13,197 nt of DNA, taken from positions 1 to 13,197 of the forward strand of contig DOHJ01000206.1 of NCBI GenBank assembly GCA_003535335.1, written 5' to 3'. This document shows positions 1 through 6,563 of this stretch, one piece after another (position 1 is the first letter of the stretch; each line of letters opens with the position of its first letter). Both the position numbers and the translations under genes were made by a program. Source of the DNA: Paracoccaceae bacterium. Its GTDB lineage: Bacteria > Pseudomonadota > Alphaproteobacteria > Rhodobacterales > Rhodobacteraceae. Under the pieces are notes generated by a model, which was not told the origin of the DNA, ran no database searches, and saw only the letters and a program-made list of their open reading frames with translations.

Positions 1-74
1 GGCGCAGAGGAATGGTCATCTATCGTCAGGGGAACCTGACGTGGACAAAATCCGGCTTATAGGCTGTCCGCGCA
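1..74 (+). ncRNA. rnpB: RNase P RNA, 3' end (5' part outside window)
   Basis: Catalytic RNA of ribonuclease P, which removes 5' leaders from precursor tRNAs. Only the 3' portion is present. The signature is the near-invariant 3' segment AGAGGAATGG at 7-16 and AATCCGGCTTATAGGC at about 49-64. It resembles the E. coli 3' region, where GATGAATGA is followed by a short hairpin and then AACCCGGCTTAT. Between the two blocks lies a perfect 7-bp hairpin, CGTCAGG (24-30) and CCTGACG (35-41), capped by a GGAA tetraloop of the GNRA type. All three plus-strand frames stop within the first 90 bases and none shows protein family features. The exact 3' end is not visible; I place it near the GTCCGCGC block at 66-73, which would pair with the missing 5' end. 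Identification rests on recalled family sequence. Confidence 0.87.
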
Positions 75-77
75 TAT

Positions 78-368
78 TCATTTAATTTTTTTCGCAGTCA
101 GAACCTGTTTGTAAAGATCGATGTGGCTCACAATATAGCTGGATCTGCCAAAATGACCGGCCTGAAAATCGGTAATAATCGAGGTTGCGGATGTTTTGGC
201 AACCAGACCAATAGCCAGAAAAACAGCAAGAATAAGAATATGCAAAGCGCGGTTTTTTATCATGTTCCTGACTTTCGATAATTTCAAATACAGCCTTTTG
301 ACGTGGCTGGTTTCCCGATCCTTGGCGATTTTTTGAAAAATATCCCTGAATGAGGCAAGAGTCTGCAT
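78..368 (-). CDS. Uncertain small single-pass membrane or secreted protein
   Basis: I do not recognise this protein. The frame stays open upstream to 533, but that part lies over rpmG and its promoter, so a shorter start is likelier. A start at 368 gives 96 residues; a start at 263 gives 61. The N-terminal half is basic ([21 protein letters not shown]). It is followed by a hydrophobic segment, [16 protein letters not shown], ending in small residues (KTSATS) that could be a signal-peptidase site or one membrane helix. The tail is short and polar, ending in KKIK. Neither start has a convincing Shine-Dalgarno sequence: AGGA lies only two bases before the start at 263. The region is AT-richer than the neighbouring genes. 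The stop falls just beyond the presumed rnpB 3' end, making the two convergent. It may not be a real gene. Confidence 0.27.
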   Translation of the reverse strand: MQTLASFRDIFQKIAKDRETSHVKRLYLKLSKVRNMIKNRALHILILAVFLAIGLVAKTSATSIITDFQAGHFGRSSYIVSHIDLYKQVLTAKKIK

Positions 369-396
369 AAGCCCGCTAAAAACTGCTGAAATGTGG

Positions 397-424
397 TTGA
401 CTTGGGCCATAGAGCCGATAAAAG
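397..424 (+). promoter_or_regulatory. Candidate sigma70-type promoter of rpmG
   Basis: TTGACT at 397-402 (5 of 6 matches to the -35 consensus) is followed after 16 bases by TAAAAG at 419-424 (4 of 6). Transcription would begin near 431, leaving a leader of roughly 50 bases before rpmG. The placement between a stable RNA gene and a ribosomal protein gene fits. This is a consensus match only. Confidence 0.42.
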
Positions 425-483
425 GCGGGTTCATAGAATTTATCTGGGCGCAACCTGTGCCCCCCGCTTTAGGAGCTAATATC

Positions 484-651
484 ATGGCGAAGCCAACCAC
501 AATCAAAATCCGCCTGAATTCAACAGCGGGCACCGGCCACTTTTATGTGACCAAAAAGAACGCACGCACCATGACCGAAAAAATGGTTGTGAACAAATAT
601 GATCCGGTTGTGCGCAAGCACGTTGAATATAAAGAAGGCAAGATCAAGTAA
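484..651 (+). CDS. rpmG: 50S ribosomal protein L33
   Basis: Small structural protein of the large ribosomal subunit, located near the E site. It has 55 residues, the normal length. It begins [11 protein letters not shown] and carries the family pattern [10 protein letters not shown] and a C-terminal [18 protein letters not shown]. It is the cysteine-free (C-minus) type: the zinc-binding CxxC pairs of other L33 proteins are absent, so no zinc ribbon is expected. The same frame is open from 391, but the start at 484 is clear. AGGAG at 471-475 lies 8 bases upstream, and MAKP is the family N-terminus. The gene is monocistronic, with a promoter candidate at 397-424 and a strong intrinsic terminator about 35 bases after the stop. 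Confidence 0.97.
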   Translation: MAKPTTIKIRLNSTAGTGHFYVTKKNARTMTEKMVVNKYDPVVRKHVEYKEGKIK

Positions 652-684
652 GATCTGACCCGCTAATATTTTTAAAGTTTAAAG

Positions 685-714
685 AGCCCGTGCATGATTT
701 GCGCGGCTTTTTTT
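685..714 (+). terminator. Intrinsic terminator of rpmG
   Basis: AGCCCGTGC (685-693) pairs with GCGCGGCT (701-708), giving eight pairs with one bulged C and one G-U. The loop is seven bases and a run of seven T follows (708-714). It ends the rpmG transcript. Confidence 0.85.
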
Positions 715-744
715 ATGTCGGTTGCCCTAAATCCGGAGCGCAAT

Positions 745-773
745 AAAAAAGGGCCAGTCACTCGGACCGGCCC
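745..773 (-). terminator. Intrinsic terminator of the Bax-inhibitor family gene
   Basis: Read on the minus strand, GGGCCGGTC and GACTGGCCC form a stem with one internal mismatch and a short loop, followed by six T (750-745). It lies about 25 bases beyond the stop of the minus-strand gene ending at 800. It faces the rpmG terminator, so the two converging transcription units are separately closed. Confidence 0.82.
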
Positions 774-799
774 TAATAATTACGCTGTTTTAGTTCGCG

Positions 800-1519
800 T
801 TATTCGCGATTGCCAAACAGGTGCAGCAGGAACATGAACATGTTGATAAAGTCCAGATACAGGCTTAGCGCGCCCATAATCGTGGCTTTTCCCAGCCATT
901 CGCTATCACCGTGATGGGCATGTTCCAGATAGGTGTTTTTGATTTTTTGCGTGTCATAGGCGGTAAGCCCTGCAAAAATCAGCACACCGATGATTGAAAT
1001 GGCAAACATGATCATTGGCGATTGCAAAAAGATGTTAACAATCGAGGCCACAATCAGCCCGATCACACCCATGATCAAAAAAGCACCCCAACCGGAAATG
1101 TCTTTTTTAGTGGTATAGCCGTAAATCGACAGACCGGCAAAGGCGATCGAGGTCACCAAAAACACCTGAGCGATCGAGAAATCGGTGTAGATCATAAAGA
1201 TATAGCTGATCGACACACCCATCATGGCTGCAAAGGCGTAAAAGAACAGCTGCGCGCCGGCGGCTGACAGTTTGTTAATCATTGCGCCAAAGGCAAAAAC
1301 CATGATCAGGGGGGCAAACATCACGAGGTAACGGGTCATGCCGGTGAACAGAGTCTGCATCATATATTCATTGTTGCCAACCGCCCAAGCCGCGGCAAAG
1401 GTCAGCAGCAGGCCAACAGACATGGTGCCGTAAACCTTGTTCATATGGGCGCGTAGCCCTTCGTGGATCTCGGCCGAGCGTGCACCCACACCGGTTTGGA
1501 TCGTGTTGAAATTAGCCAT
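800..1519 (-). CDS. Bax inhibitor-1/YccA (YbhL-type) family membrane protein
   Basis: Inner-membrane protein of the TMBIM/BI-1 superfamily. Bacterial members include YccA, which modulates the FtsH protease, and BsYetJ, a pH-sensitive calcium leak; the role of this copy is not known. It has 239 residues. A soluble N-terminus (MANFNTIQTG, then EGLRAHMNKVYGTMSVG) precedes about seven hydrophobic segments near residues 31-48, 63-82, 88-110, 116-134, 143-163, 168-187 and 213-234. Family hallmarks are FAGLTAYDTQKIK (about 182-194, Asp189) and ALSLYLDFINMF (about 217-228, Asp223), the conserved acidic residues of the fold. The frame extends to 1570, but the start at 1519 is preferred because GGAGG lies 5 bases upstream and MANF is the family start. 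It has its own terminator at 745-773. Confidence 0.93.
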   Translation of the reverse strand: MANFNTIQTGVGARSAEIHEGLRAHMNKVYGTMSVGLLLTFAAAWAVGNNEYMMQTLFTGMTRYLVMFAPLIMVFAFGAMINKLSAAGAQLFFYAFAAMMGVSISYIFMIYTDFSIAQVFLVTSIAFAGLSIYGYTTKKDISGWGAFLIMGVIGLIVASIVNIFLQSPMIMFAISIIGVLIFAGLTAYDTQKIKNTYLEHAHHGDSEWLGKATIMGALSLYLDFINMFMFLLHLFGNRE

Positions 1520-1564
1520 AGAACCCTCCAGATTCAAAAAAAACGGTCGGTGCCCACAGAAAAC

Positions 1565-1600
1565 GGCCACCTTCGCCTTTGTATATCGGCAAAGATGGCC
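1565..1600 (-). other. Strong RNA hairpin between the DUF1127 and Bax-inhibitor genes
   Basis: On the minus strand, GGCCATCTTTGCC and GGCGAAGGTGGCC can form a 13-pair stem with a 10-base loop (GATATACAAA). Two pairs are G-U on this strand. On the plus strand they would be C-A mismatches, so the structure suits minus-strand RNA. It lies about 46 bases after the DUF1127 stop and about 45 bases before the Bax-inhibitor start. It is followed by GTTTTC, a weak T run, which suggests a terminator or attenuator. An alternative reading exists: TTGAAA (1610-1605) and TATACA (1585-1580), spaced 19, could form a poor promoter overlapping the same dyad. Confidence 0.55.
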
Positions 1601-1646
1601 GGTTTTTCAAGTTTTTCCGGTTAATTTTTGTAGAAAATTTGCAGTT

Positions 1647-1874
1647 TTAGCGATTTTTTGCCCGCCAAGAGGCCGGAACATCCCAAAATGGCCGATTTGC
1701 CTCGGATTTTGCCTGCTCAACGGTCAATCCCAGATCATCCAGCGCGTCTGCATCCAGTTCTAGCAATGCGCGGCGTTGGCTTTTGGCGGCAAATGCCAGT
1801 TTGGCCAGACCAAGTAGCGAAATCTGCTGTGATGTGGCGTGCTGTAGGGGCGGGTTGCAAGTTGTCATTGTCAT
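1647..1874 (-). CDS. DUF1127 domain-containing small protein
   Basis: A 75-residue protein. The C-terminal part RRALLELDADALDDLGLTVEQA, then EANRPFWDVPASW (about 34-70), matches the DUF1127 (YjiS-like) pattern: a short arginine-rich amphipathic helix, the D-L-G-L turn, and a terminal aromatic F-W motif. Small DUF1127 proteins in alphaproteobacteria have been linked to RNA turnover and to phosphate and carbon metabolism. The N-terminal 30 residues are variable and carry a single Cys6. The frame is open to 1916, but the start at 1874 is chosen because AAAGGA lies 7 bases upstream. It is transcribed away from the LysR-type gene across a 123-base spacer rich in inverted repeats, so it is a plausible target of that regulator. 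The specific function is unknown. Confidence 0.85.
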   Translation of the reverse strand: MTMTTCNPPLQHATSQQISLLGLAKLAFAAKSQRRALLELDADALDDLGLTVEQAKSEANRPFWDVPASWRAKNR

Positions 1875-1997
1875 CGTATGATCCTTTCTGTTTCGTGATG
1901 TTAATGCGTTGTTCAATCAATTCTCTTGATCTATATGCCAGATCATGCTTTATTTTGAAAATGAATGTTTATTGATTGATGCATCAAGGATTGTGAT
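1875..1997. promoter_or_regulatory. Divergent promoter/operator spacer with a LysR-type box
   Basis: This AT-rich spacer separates the DUF1127 and lysR-type genes. Three dyads are visible. ATCAA-TTCTC-TTGAT (1916-1930) fits the T-N11-A layout of LysR-family sites. TGATC-N9-GATCA lies at 1927-1945, and a perfect 12-base palindrome TTGATGCATCAA at 1976-1987 sits just before the regulator's ribosome binding site. A plus-strand promoter candidate is TTGATC (1926-1931), 17 bases, TTTATT (1949-1954). A weaker minus-strand candidate is TTCAAA (1959-1954), 18 bases, TATAGA (1935-1930). The first two dyads overlap both, which would suit autorepression and divergent control. Binding is inferred from pattern only. 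Confidence 0.5.
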
Positions 1998-2852
1998 ATG
2001 GTAAGAAGCCTGGATATGACGGCGCTGCGCTCTTTTGTGGCGGTTTCCGAATCTGGCGGGGTCACAAAGGCCGCCGGGTTTTTAAACCTGACCCAGTCGG
2101 CGGTTTCCATGCAGCTAAAGCGGCTGGAACAATCGCTGGACCTGAAACTGCTAAGCAGAAGCGGACGCGGTGTGGTTTTGACCGGCGAGGGCGAGCAACT
2201 GCTGGGCTATGCGCGCCGCATGCTGGCCCTGAATGACGAGGTGTTCGCCCGTTTGACCCATGATGCCTATGAGGGTGAAATTGTCATGGGGGTGCCGCAC
2301 GATATTGTCTATCCGGCCATTCCGCAGGTTTTGAAATGCTTTAATTGCGAATATCCGCGCATGAAAATGCGGCTTGTGTCGTCCTTTACAAAGGATCTGC
2401 GCAAAAAATTCGAACGCGGACAATGCGATATGATCCTGACCACCGAAGACAGCCTTGAGCCGGGCGGTGAAACCCTGACAAATCTGCAACTGGTCTGGAT
2501 CGGTGCGCCAGACGGGGTTTGCTGGAAAAACCGGCCACTGCCGCTTGCCTATGAGCATGACTGCATTTTTCGCCCCGGTGTTCAGCGCAAACTGGATCAG
2601 GCGGGGATCCCTTGGGATGTGGTGGTGGAATCCGATTCAACACGCACGATCGAGGCCTCGGTCAGCGCGGATCTGGCGGTGCATACGATACTGAAGGGGA
2701 TGGAACCGCCCTATGTGGAGCAGATAGACCACCAAGGCGCGCTGCCCGAGTTGACGACAAAACAGATTAATCTTTATGTGTCCGATCTGGCAAAAGGCCA
2801 GGCGGTGGATGATCTGGTCGATTATATCCGGCGGGCTTACGAGGGGTTATAA
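1998..2852 (+). CDS. LysR-type transcriptional regulator
   Basis: DNA-binding regulator of 284 residues, slightly short of the usual 290-310. The N-terminal winged helix-turn-helix (about 6-66) is typical: MTALRSFVAVSESGGVTKAA, NLTQSAVSMQLKRLE, LLSRSGRGVVLTGEGEQLL. A linker helix and a periplasmic-binding-protein-like effector domain (about 90-280) follow, with the usual GEIVMGVPHDI opening strand. The effector is not predictable from the sequence. AAGGA lies 7 bases before the start. The DUF1127 gene is divergent and shares the operator-rich spacer, so it is the likeliest target along with lysR itself. The gene ends six bases from the stop of a convergent MFS transporter gene, which is another possible but less likely regulon member because it is not divergent. 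Confidence 0.94.
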   Translation: MVRSLDMTALRSFVAVSESGGVTKAAGFLNLTQSAVSMQLKRLEQSLDLKLLSRSGRGVVLTGEGEQLLGYARRMLALNDEVFARLTHDAYEGEIVMGVPHDIVYPAIPQVLKCFNCEYPRMKMRLVSSFTKDLRKKFERGQCDMILTTEDSLEPGGETLTNLQLVWIGAPDGVCWKNRPLPLAYEHDCIFRPGVQRKLDQAGIPWDVVVESDSTRTIEASVSADLAVHTILKGMEPPYVEQIDHQGALPELTTKQINLYVSDLAKGQAVDDLVDYIRRAYEGL

Positions 2853-2856
2853 CCCC
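2843..2856. terminator. Short palindrome at the convergent lysR/MFS junction
   Basis: GGGGTTATAACCCC is a perfect 14-base palindrome. It spans the end of the LysR-type gene, including its TAA stop, and lies immediately before the stop of the MFS gene. RNA from either strand could form a GC-capped short hairpin, but the loop is tight and no long T run follows, so it would be a weak bidirectional terminator at best. Confidence 0.35.
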
Positions 2857-2858
2857 CT

Positions 2859-4079
2859 TTAATCATACGCACGATTGGGACGCATTACCAGCCAGATAAG
2901 CGCCGCACCTGCCAGTGTCAAAAACGGGATCATCGCCATGTTCACCGATTGCCAACCCGATTGGGCATCACCGCCGGAACAATTCATCAAGGCCCCCGAT
3001 GTCAGAGATGCCAGCGCAACACCGCCAAACACCAGCATGTCATTCATGCCTTGCACGCGGCCCCGTTCGCTTGGTTCATAAGACGCGGCCAGCATGGTGG
3101 TTGCGCCGATGTAGCCGAAATTCCAGCCAATCCCCAGCAAGATCAGAGCGACATAAAAGTTTTCCAGCTGCACACCCGTCATTGAAAACAGGCCGGCCGA
3201 GGCCAAAATAGTTAGGCCGATGGCGATGATACGCACAGCCCCGAAACGGGCAATCAGATGGCCGGTGAAAAACGATGGACCGTACATGGCCAGCACGTGA
3301 GCCGAGACAATATCGGCCGCGTTGGTGGTTTCATAACCGCAGCCGACAACGGCCAGCGGGGTTGATGTCATCACCAGTGTCATCAGCGCATAGGATACCA
3401 TGGCGCAGATGATTGAAACCGCAATCACCGGCGTTTTTAGCAGCTCGATCCGGCTGCGGCCCTTGGGCGCGTCGGGGCTGATCGTGGCGGGGGGCGGCAT
3501 ATCCAGAAACAGGAACATGCCGGATCCGATAACATTAATCGCAATCGCCACCAGATAGGCCCCGAGAAACGGGATCACAAAGGAATCGACCGTTAGTTTA
3601 ATCAGCTGCGGCCCAAGGATCGCCGCGATCAGACCACCGGCCAGCACGTAAGAAATCGCTTTGGGTTGATACCATTTGGGCGACGCATCGGCGGCTGCAA
3701 AACGGTAAAAGGCCTGTCCGGCGGCATAAAACCCGGTCAGGAATGACCCCAGCAGCAGCAGATAAAACGACTGGTGATAAATGCTATAAGCGCTGACAAC
3801 GGCCCCTGCACAGCCAAAACCGCTACCCAGCATAAAGCCCCAGCGCCGGCCGTATTTCTGCATAAAGGCCGAAAGCGGCGTGGCGGCCACCACGTTGCCC
3901 AAAATGATCATGGTGATCGGCAGGGTGGCAAAACAGACGTTTGAGGCAAGGCTAAGCCCCGCCAGCCCGCTGAGGGTAAAAAAAATCGGCATTTGCGCAC
4001 CTAAAAATGCCTGTGCCAGCACTAAAATGGCGACGTTGCGCTTTACCACGGGTTCTAAAATTCGGGTTTCCATTGTCAT
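2859..4079 (-). CDS. Major facilitator superfamily (MFS) transporter
   Basis: Inner-membrane secondary transporter of 406 residues, the standard length for a 12-helix MFS protein. About twelve hydrophobic segments are visible, in two halves split by a polar loop (PPPATISPDAPKGRSRIELLK, about 195-215). A motif-A-like turn after helix 2 reads FMQKYGRRWG, and the equivalent in the second half is HLIARFGAVR. The substrate cannot be read from the sequence. The start could be 4079 or the in-frame ATG at 4073; neither has a clear ribosome binding site. It follows cobB on the same strand after 46 bases, so cotranscription is possible, although a hairpin sits at the end of cobB. It converges with the LysR-type gene. 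A link to cobalamin or precursor transport is only a position-based guess. Confidence 0.9.
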   Translation of the reverse strand: MTMETRILEPVVKRNVAILVLAQAFLGAQMPIFFTLSGLAGLSLASNVCFATLPITMIILGNVVAATPLSAFMQKYGRRWGFMLGSGFGCAGAVVSAYSIYHQSFYLLLLGSFLTGFYAAGQAFYRFAAADASPKWYQPKAISYVLAGGLIAAILGPQLIKLTVDSFVIPFLGAYLVAIAINVIGSGMFLFLDMPPPATISPDAPKGRSRIELLKTPVIAVSIICAMVSYALMTLVMTSTPLAVVGCGYETTNAADIVSAHVLAMYGPSFFTGHLIARFGAVRIIAIGLTILASAGLFSMTGVQLENFYVALILLGIGWNFGYIGATTMLAASYEPSERGRVQGMNDMLVFGGVALASLTSGALMNCSGGDAQSGWQSVNMAMIPFLTLAGAALIWLVMRPNRAYD

Positions 4080-4105
4080 GGCTTAACGGGGAATTTCGGA
4101 CAGGG

Positions 4106-4135
4106 AAAGCCCCGCAATTGTATTGCTACAGCTTT
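4106..4135 (-). other. Nested hairpin between cobB and the MFS gene
   Basis: On the minus strand AAAGC and GCTTT enclose an inner perfect stem, GCAAT-ACA-ATTGC. The outer and inner stems are separated by an asymmetric internal loop. The structure covers the cobB stop codon and has only three trailing T. It could be a weak terminator, an attenuator, or an RNA-stability element within a cobB-MFS transcript. Confidence 0.35.
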
Positions 4136-5403
4136 TCAATCAGGTGAATGAACGATCCGCTGCAGGTGCCCTCGATCAAACCCAGATCGCCCAGATCGTT
4201 GCCTCGGGCGTCGGCCGCTGCAAACAGGCTCTGGCCCTTGGCGCTGATTGTGCTGGCATAATGGAATTCATGCGCGGCGTATTTGCCTTGGAAAACACCG
4301 GCTTTGGCCTGCACGCTGCGATAGCCCAGATGCAGTTTTCGCGCCGCAAAAGAGGTTTCCAGATTTAACAATCCCAGCATTTTATGGCGGCTGCCATCCG
4401 CATCGGTCAAACCGTTTCCCAACACCATATAACCGCCGCATTCGCCGTAAATTTCCACGCCACGGGCCGCGGCATCCTGCATGGATTTATGGAAATTTCC
4501 GGCACTTGCCAGCTGAGCCGCATAAAGTTCGGGGTATCCGCCGGGCAGGAATACCAGATCACTTTTCGGCGCAGCTTGATCGGCCAGAGGCGAGAAAAAC
4601 TGCAACTCGGCCCCGCCATCGCGCCAATCGGCCAGAATATGCGGATAAGCAAAGGCAAAGGCCCGGTCCTGCGCAATCGCAATGCGCTGGGCCGGAGGTT
4701 TCGGGGCGCTGAAATATGCGGGGGCTGGCAAGGGGGCCGCAAGGGCTGTCAGGGCCTCCAGATCAATCGCAGCCTCGACCGCATCGGCGACACGGGCCAA
4801 ATAAGCAGACAGGTCAGGGTGCTCGCAGGCTTGCTGCAAGCCCAGATGGCGCGACGGATGGCTCAGGCCGGATTGGCGAAACATCACCCCAAGCACGGGA
4901 ATGCCCAAGGGGGCTAAGGCATGTTTCAACATCTCGGCGTGGCGGGCTGAGCCGACATTGTTCAAAATCACCCCTGCGACCTGCACATTTTCATCAAAAC
5001 CGGCAAATCCGGCCAGAATTGGCGCAACCGACTGGGCGGTTTTGGCCGCGTCAATAATCAGCACCACCGGCAGGTTTAACATGCGGGCCAAATCAGCCGT
5101 TGCGCCTTTGCCATCGGGCGGGGCACCGTCAAACAGGCCCATGGCACCCTCGATCAGCAATAAATCATTGCCGCCCGCAAGTTGGCTGATCCGCTCGGCT
5201 GACATCGCCCAAGCATCCAGATTGGCGCAAGACCGGCCACACGCGGCCGCATGAAAGCGCGGATCAATATAATCCGGTCCCGATTTTGCCCCGCGCACCG
5301 CCACACCACGCCGCGCCAAAGCATGTAAAATACCCAGCGTGATGGTGGTTTTTCCGGCCCCCGAAGAAGGCGCAGACAGGATCAGGCCGCGACCTGTTTT
5401 CAT
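4126..5403 (-). CDS. cobB: Cobyrinate (hydrogenobyrinate) a,c-diamide synthase
   Basis: ATP-dependent amidotransferase that converts the a and c carboxylates of the corrin ring to amides using glutamine; cytoplasmic, cobalamin biosynthesis. It has 425 residues. The N-terminal ATPase domain of the dethiobiotin-synthase fold has a P-loop SAPSSGAGKTT (10-20), KSGPDYIDP (40-48) and IEGAMGLFDG (84-93). The C-terminal class I glutaminase-like domain has FLPGGYPELYA (285-295), the nucleophile Cys322 in GECGGYMVLG, HEFHYA (378-383) and a terminal GSFIHL. The start at 5403 is preferred over the in-frame ATG at 5409, because AGGGGGA lies 8 bases from 5403 but only two from 5409. CobB (aerobic) and CbiA (anaerobic) are homologues; the symbol assumes the aerobic route common in alphaproteobacteria. 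It diverges from cbiD. Confidence 0.95.
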   Translation of the reverse strand: MKTGRGLILSAPSSGAGKTTITLGILHALARRGVAVRGAKSGPDYIDPRFHAAACGRSCANLDAWAMSAERISQLAGGNDLLLIEGAMGLFDGAPPDGKGATADLARMLNLPVVLIIDAAKTAQSVAPILAGFAGFDENVQVAGVILNNVGSARHAEMLKHALAPLGIPVLGVMFRQSGLSHPSRHLGLQQACEHPDLSAYLARVADAVEAAIDLEALTALAAPLPAPAYFSAPKPPAQRIAIAQDRAFAFAYPHILADWRDGGAELQFFSPLADQAAPKSDLVFLPGGYPELYAAQLASAGNFHKSMQDAAARGVEIYGECGGYMVLGNGLTDADGSRHKMLGLLNLETSFAARKLHLGYRSVQAKAGVFQGKYAAHEFHYASTISAKGQSLFAAADARGNDLGDLGLIEGTCSGSFIHLIEKL

Positions 5404-5438
5404 GCCCATATTCCCCCTGTTTCAGATTCGATTGCCCC

Positions 5439-5466
5439 CTTATGCCCTTTGTTTTCTCGGTGTAAA
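5439..5466 (-). promoter_or_regulatory. Candidate cobB promoter
   Basis: On the minus strand TTTACA (5466-5461, 5 of 6 to the -35 consensus) is followed after 16 bases by CATAAG (5444-5439, 4 of 6). The leader would be about 30 bases. No B12-riboswitch core was recognised between this site and cobB. Consensus match only. Confidence 0.35.
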
Positions 5467-5489
5467 AGCCGCAAGGCTTGCCGATCGGC
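5466..5489. promoter_or_regulatory. Dyads in the cobB-cbiD divergent spacer
   Basis: AAGCC-GCAA-GGCTT (5466-5479) is a 5-bp hairpin with a GNRA-type loop, next to a perfect 10-base palindrome GCCGATCGGC (5480-5489). They lie about 65-85 bases upstream of cobB and 25-50 bases upstream of cbiD, where a shared operator would be expected. No known regulator site is recognised, and the short palindrome could be chance in GC-rich DNA. Confidence 0.3.
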
Positions 5490-5513
5490 CCAGCAAGCGC
5501 CATAAACGCGCTG

Positions 5514-6563
5514 ATGAATGAGATGACACCGCCAAAATTACGCCGTGGCTGGACCACCGGCGCTTGTGCCACCGCTGCTGTCAAGGCTGCGTTGACGGCG
5601 CTGTGGGGGCAGGGGTTTTCTGATCAGGTTTGCATCACTTTGCCCAAGGGCGAAACGCCTGATTTCGAGGTGATCAACACCCGTCGGGGCGTGGGCTGGG
5701 CCGAGGCGGGCATTATCAAGGATGCGGGCGATGACCCTGATGTGACGCACGGCTGCGAGGTTCGGGCGCGGGTTCAAACCGGCGTGGACGGCGTGACATT
5801 TACGGCCGGTCGCGGGGTTGGAACCGTTACCAAACCGGGTTTGCCGATTGGGGTGGGTCAGGCCGCGATCAACCCCAAACCGCGTGAAATGATGCAGGCG
5901 GTCGTTTCGGAACTTGCCGCGAAATATGGTCAGGCGCCGGATGTTGAAATCTGTATTTCGATTGTGAATGGTGAAAAACTGGCCGAAAAAACCTGGAACC
6001 CGCGTCTTGGGATTATGGGCGGTTTGTCGGTGCTGGGAACCACCGGTGTGGTGCGGCCGTTTTCCTGCTCGGCCTGGATTGCCTCGATCCAGCGCGGGGT
6101 TGATGTGGCGCGGGCCTCGGGGCTGTCTCATGTGGCCGGATGCACCGGCGCAACCAGTGAATCAGCGGTGCAAAAATATTATAATTTGCCCGATCACGCC
6201 ATGCTGGATATGGGTGATTTTGCTGGCGGTTTGCTAAAATATCTGCGCCGCCATCCGGTTGAGCGCCTGACAATCGGCGGTGGCATTGCCAAAATGACCA
6301 AGCTGGCCCAAGGCGCGGTTGATCTGCATTCGGGTCGCTCGCAGGTGGATTTTGGGGCCTTGGCGGAAATGGTTGGGGATCCGCGCTTGGAAAAGGTGAA
6401 TACAGCCCTGCAAGCCTATGAAATATCAGGAGAAAAGATGTCAGTTAATGTGGCTGAATCCGCGCTTTTGATGGCCAGAAAACAAGTGCGTGACACGCCG
6501 GTTCGACTGGATGTTATCGTCATTGACAGAGCCGGAAATATTATTGCAAAGGCGGTTGAATGA
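5514..6563 (+). CDS. cbiD: Cobalt-precorrin-5B (C1)-methyltransferase CbiD
   Basis: S-adenosylmethionine-dependent enzyme that methylates C-1 of the contracting corrin ring in cobalamin biosynthesis; cytoplasmic. It has 349 residues from the ATG at 5514. An ATG at 5523 is an alternative, and neither has a strong ribosome binding site. Family motifs are RRGWTTGACATAAVKAAL near the N-terminus, HGCEVRARVQ, GRGVGTVTKPGLPIGVGQAAINPKPR in the middle and the GGIAKMTKLAQG block towards the end. In aerobic-type pathways CbiD can take the place of CobF, the other C-1 methylating enzyme, which suits its pairing here with cobK. It diverges from cobB across 110 bases. Its TGA stop overlaps the ATG of cobK by four bases, so translational coupling is likely. 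Confidence 0.95.
   Translation: MNEMTPPKLRRGWTTGACATAAVKAALTALWGQGFSDQVCITLPKGETPDFEVINTRRGVGWAEAGIIKDAGDDPDVTHGCEVRARVQTGVDGVTFTAGRGVGTVTKPGLPIGVGQAAINPKPREMMQAVVSELAAKYGQAPDVEICISIVNGEKLAEKTWNPRLGIMGGLSVLGTTGVVRPFSCSAWIASIQRGVDVARASGLSHVAGCTGATSESAVQKYYNLPDHAMLDMGDFAGGLLKYLRRHPVERLTIGGGIAKMTKLAQGAVDLHSGRSQVDFGALAEMVGDPRLEKVNTALQAYEISGEKMSVNVAESALLMARKQVRDTPVRLDVIVIDRAGNIIAKAVE

Noticed and set aside
1..85. Possible C-terminal ends of plus-strand proteins in all three frames at the window start
   Set aside because: The stretch matches the conserved 3' part of RNase P RNA, and the short open frames have no family features.
369..533. Extension of the minus-strand ORF to a start at 533
   Set aside because: It lies over the start and promoter region of rpmG, and none of its start codons has a ribosome binding site.
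2151..2558. Minus-strand 135-residue ORF inside the LysR-type gene
   Set aside because: It is a shadow frame of a well-supported gene, with low-complexity composition and no recognisable motif; the same applies to the other long antisense frames across cobB, cbiD, cobK and zwf.
5466..5479. Minus-strand terminator formed by AAGCC-TTGC-GGCTTTT upstream of cobB
   Set aside because: A five-pair stem is too weak, and no minus-strand gene ends just before it; kept only as a dyad in the spacer.
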